Source: Elysia marginata (Eukaryota > Mollusca > Gastropoda > Plakobranchidae). Taken from it: a stretch of 25,276 bases of DNA. Made by a program: the position numbers and the translations under genes. Of this stretch, positions 25,238 to 25,276 are shown piece after piece (the stretch's first letter is position 1; every line of letters begins with the position of its first letter). A model generated the notes under the pieces. It was given only the letters and a program-made list of their open reading frames with translations. It ran no database searches and was not told where the DNA came from. The stretch lies in NCBI GenBank assembly GCA_019649035.1, contig BMAT01006051.1, positions 83,433 through 108,708 on the forward strand, in the 5' to 3' direction.

Positions 25238-25276
<39 letters not shown>
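25238..25276. repeat. (CT)n microsatellite
   Basis: Pure TC/CT dinucleotide tract running off the window end, mirroring the CT tract at the window start. Confidence 0.95.

Overview
The window looks like a stretch of metazoan nuclear genome, most likely from a mollusc and probably a gastropod. It is AT-rich and full of microsatellites (CT, TAA, ATG, TG, CA). It carries two tRNA-derived SINE-like elements, LINE-like 3' tails and minisatellites. The only clear genes are animal SLC6 transporters. The gastropod assignment is an inference: it rests on the SINE layout, the tail style and clusters of CTAGATCTAG-type palindromes, not on a diagnostic gene.

Two genes dominate, both on the minus strand: 8821-11040 (739 aa) and 13466-15667 (733 aa). 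They are tandem paralogues about 2.4 kb apart. Each is one uninterrupted reading frame covering all 12 SLC6 membrane segments, although animal SLC6 genes normally have many introns. The simplest explanation is an intron-less retrocopy that later duplicated in tandem. Both have a glycine where monoamine transporters have the substrate-binding aspartate, so an amino-acid-like substrate is likely. Both also have an aspartate where most chloride-dependent members have the Na1/Cl asparagine, as in the insect K+/Na+ amino acid transporters KAAT1/CAATCH1. They are best called NAAT-like SLC6 symporters; substrate and ion coupling are unproven. Their cytosolic N-termini are repeat arrays of different kinds: an approximately 16-residue degenerate repeat in one and an 11-copy hexapeptide repeat in the other.

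Layout. 1-8800: gene-poor, with a SINE (about 738-935), a GC-rich patch (about 2075-2515), a 98-bp tandem duplication (2853-3048), a LINE-like tail (about 5608-5697), CT tracts, and a small GC-rich patch with a 46-codon ORF (7950-8150). 8781-11080: SLC6 gene A with its poly(A) signal. 11080-13315: spacer. 13316-15750: SLC6 gene B with its poly(A) signal and a possible 5'UTR splice acceptor. 15750-19700: spacer with an ATG microsatellite and CTAGATCT clusters. 19700-22050: mixed-GC region with NRF1/ETS-like motifs, a G-rich tract, a possible exon on the minus strand, a perfect DR1 nuclear-receptor site and a diverged 148-bp-period duplication. 22050-25276: spacer ending in a LINE-like tail with (TAA)n, a tRNA-SINE running directly into a 34-bp minisatellite, a hairpin, and a terminal CT tract. 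No rRNA, functional tRNA, CRISPR array or complete transposon was found.
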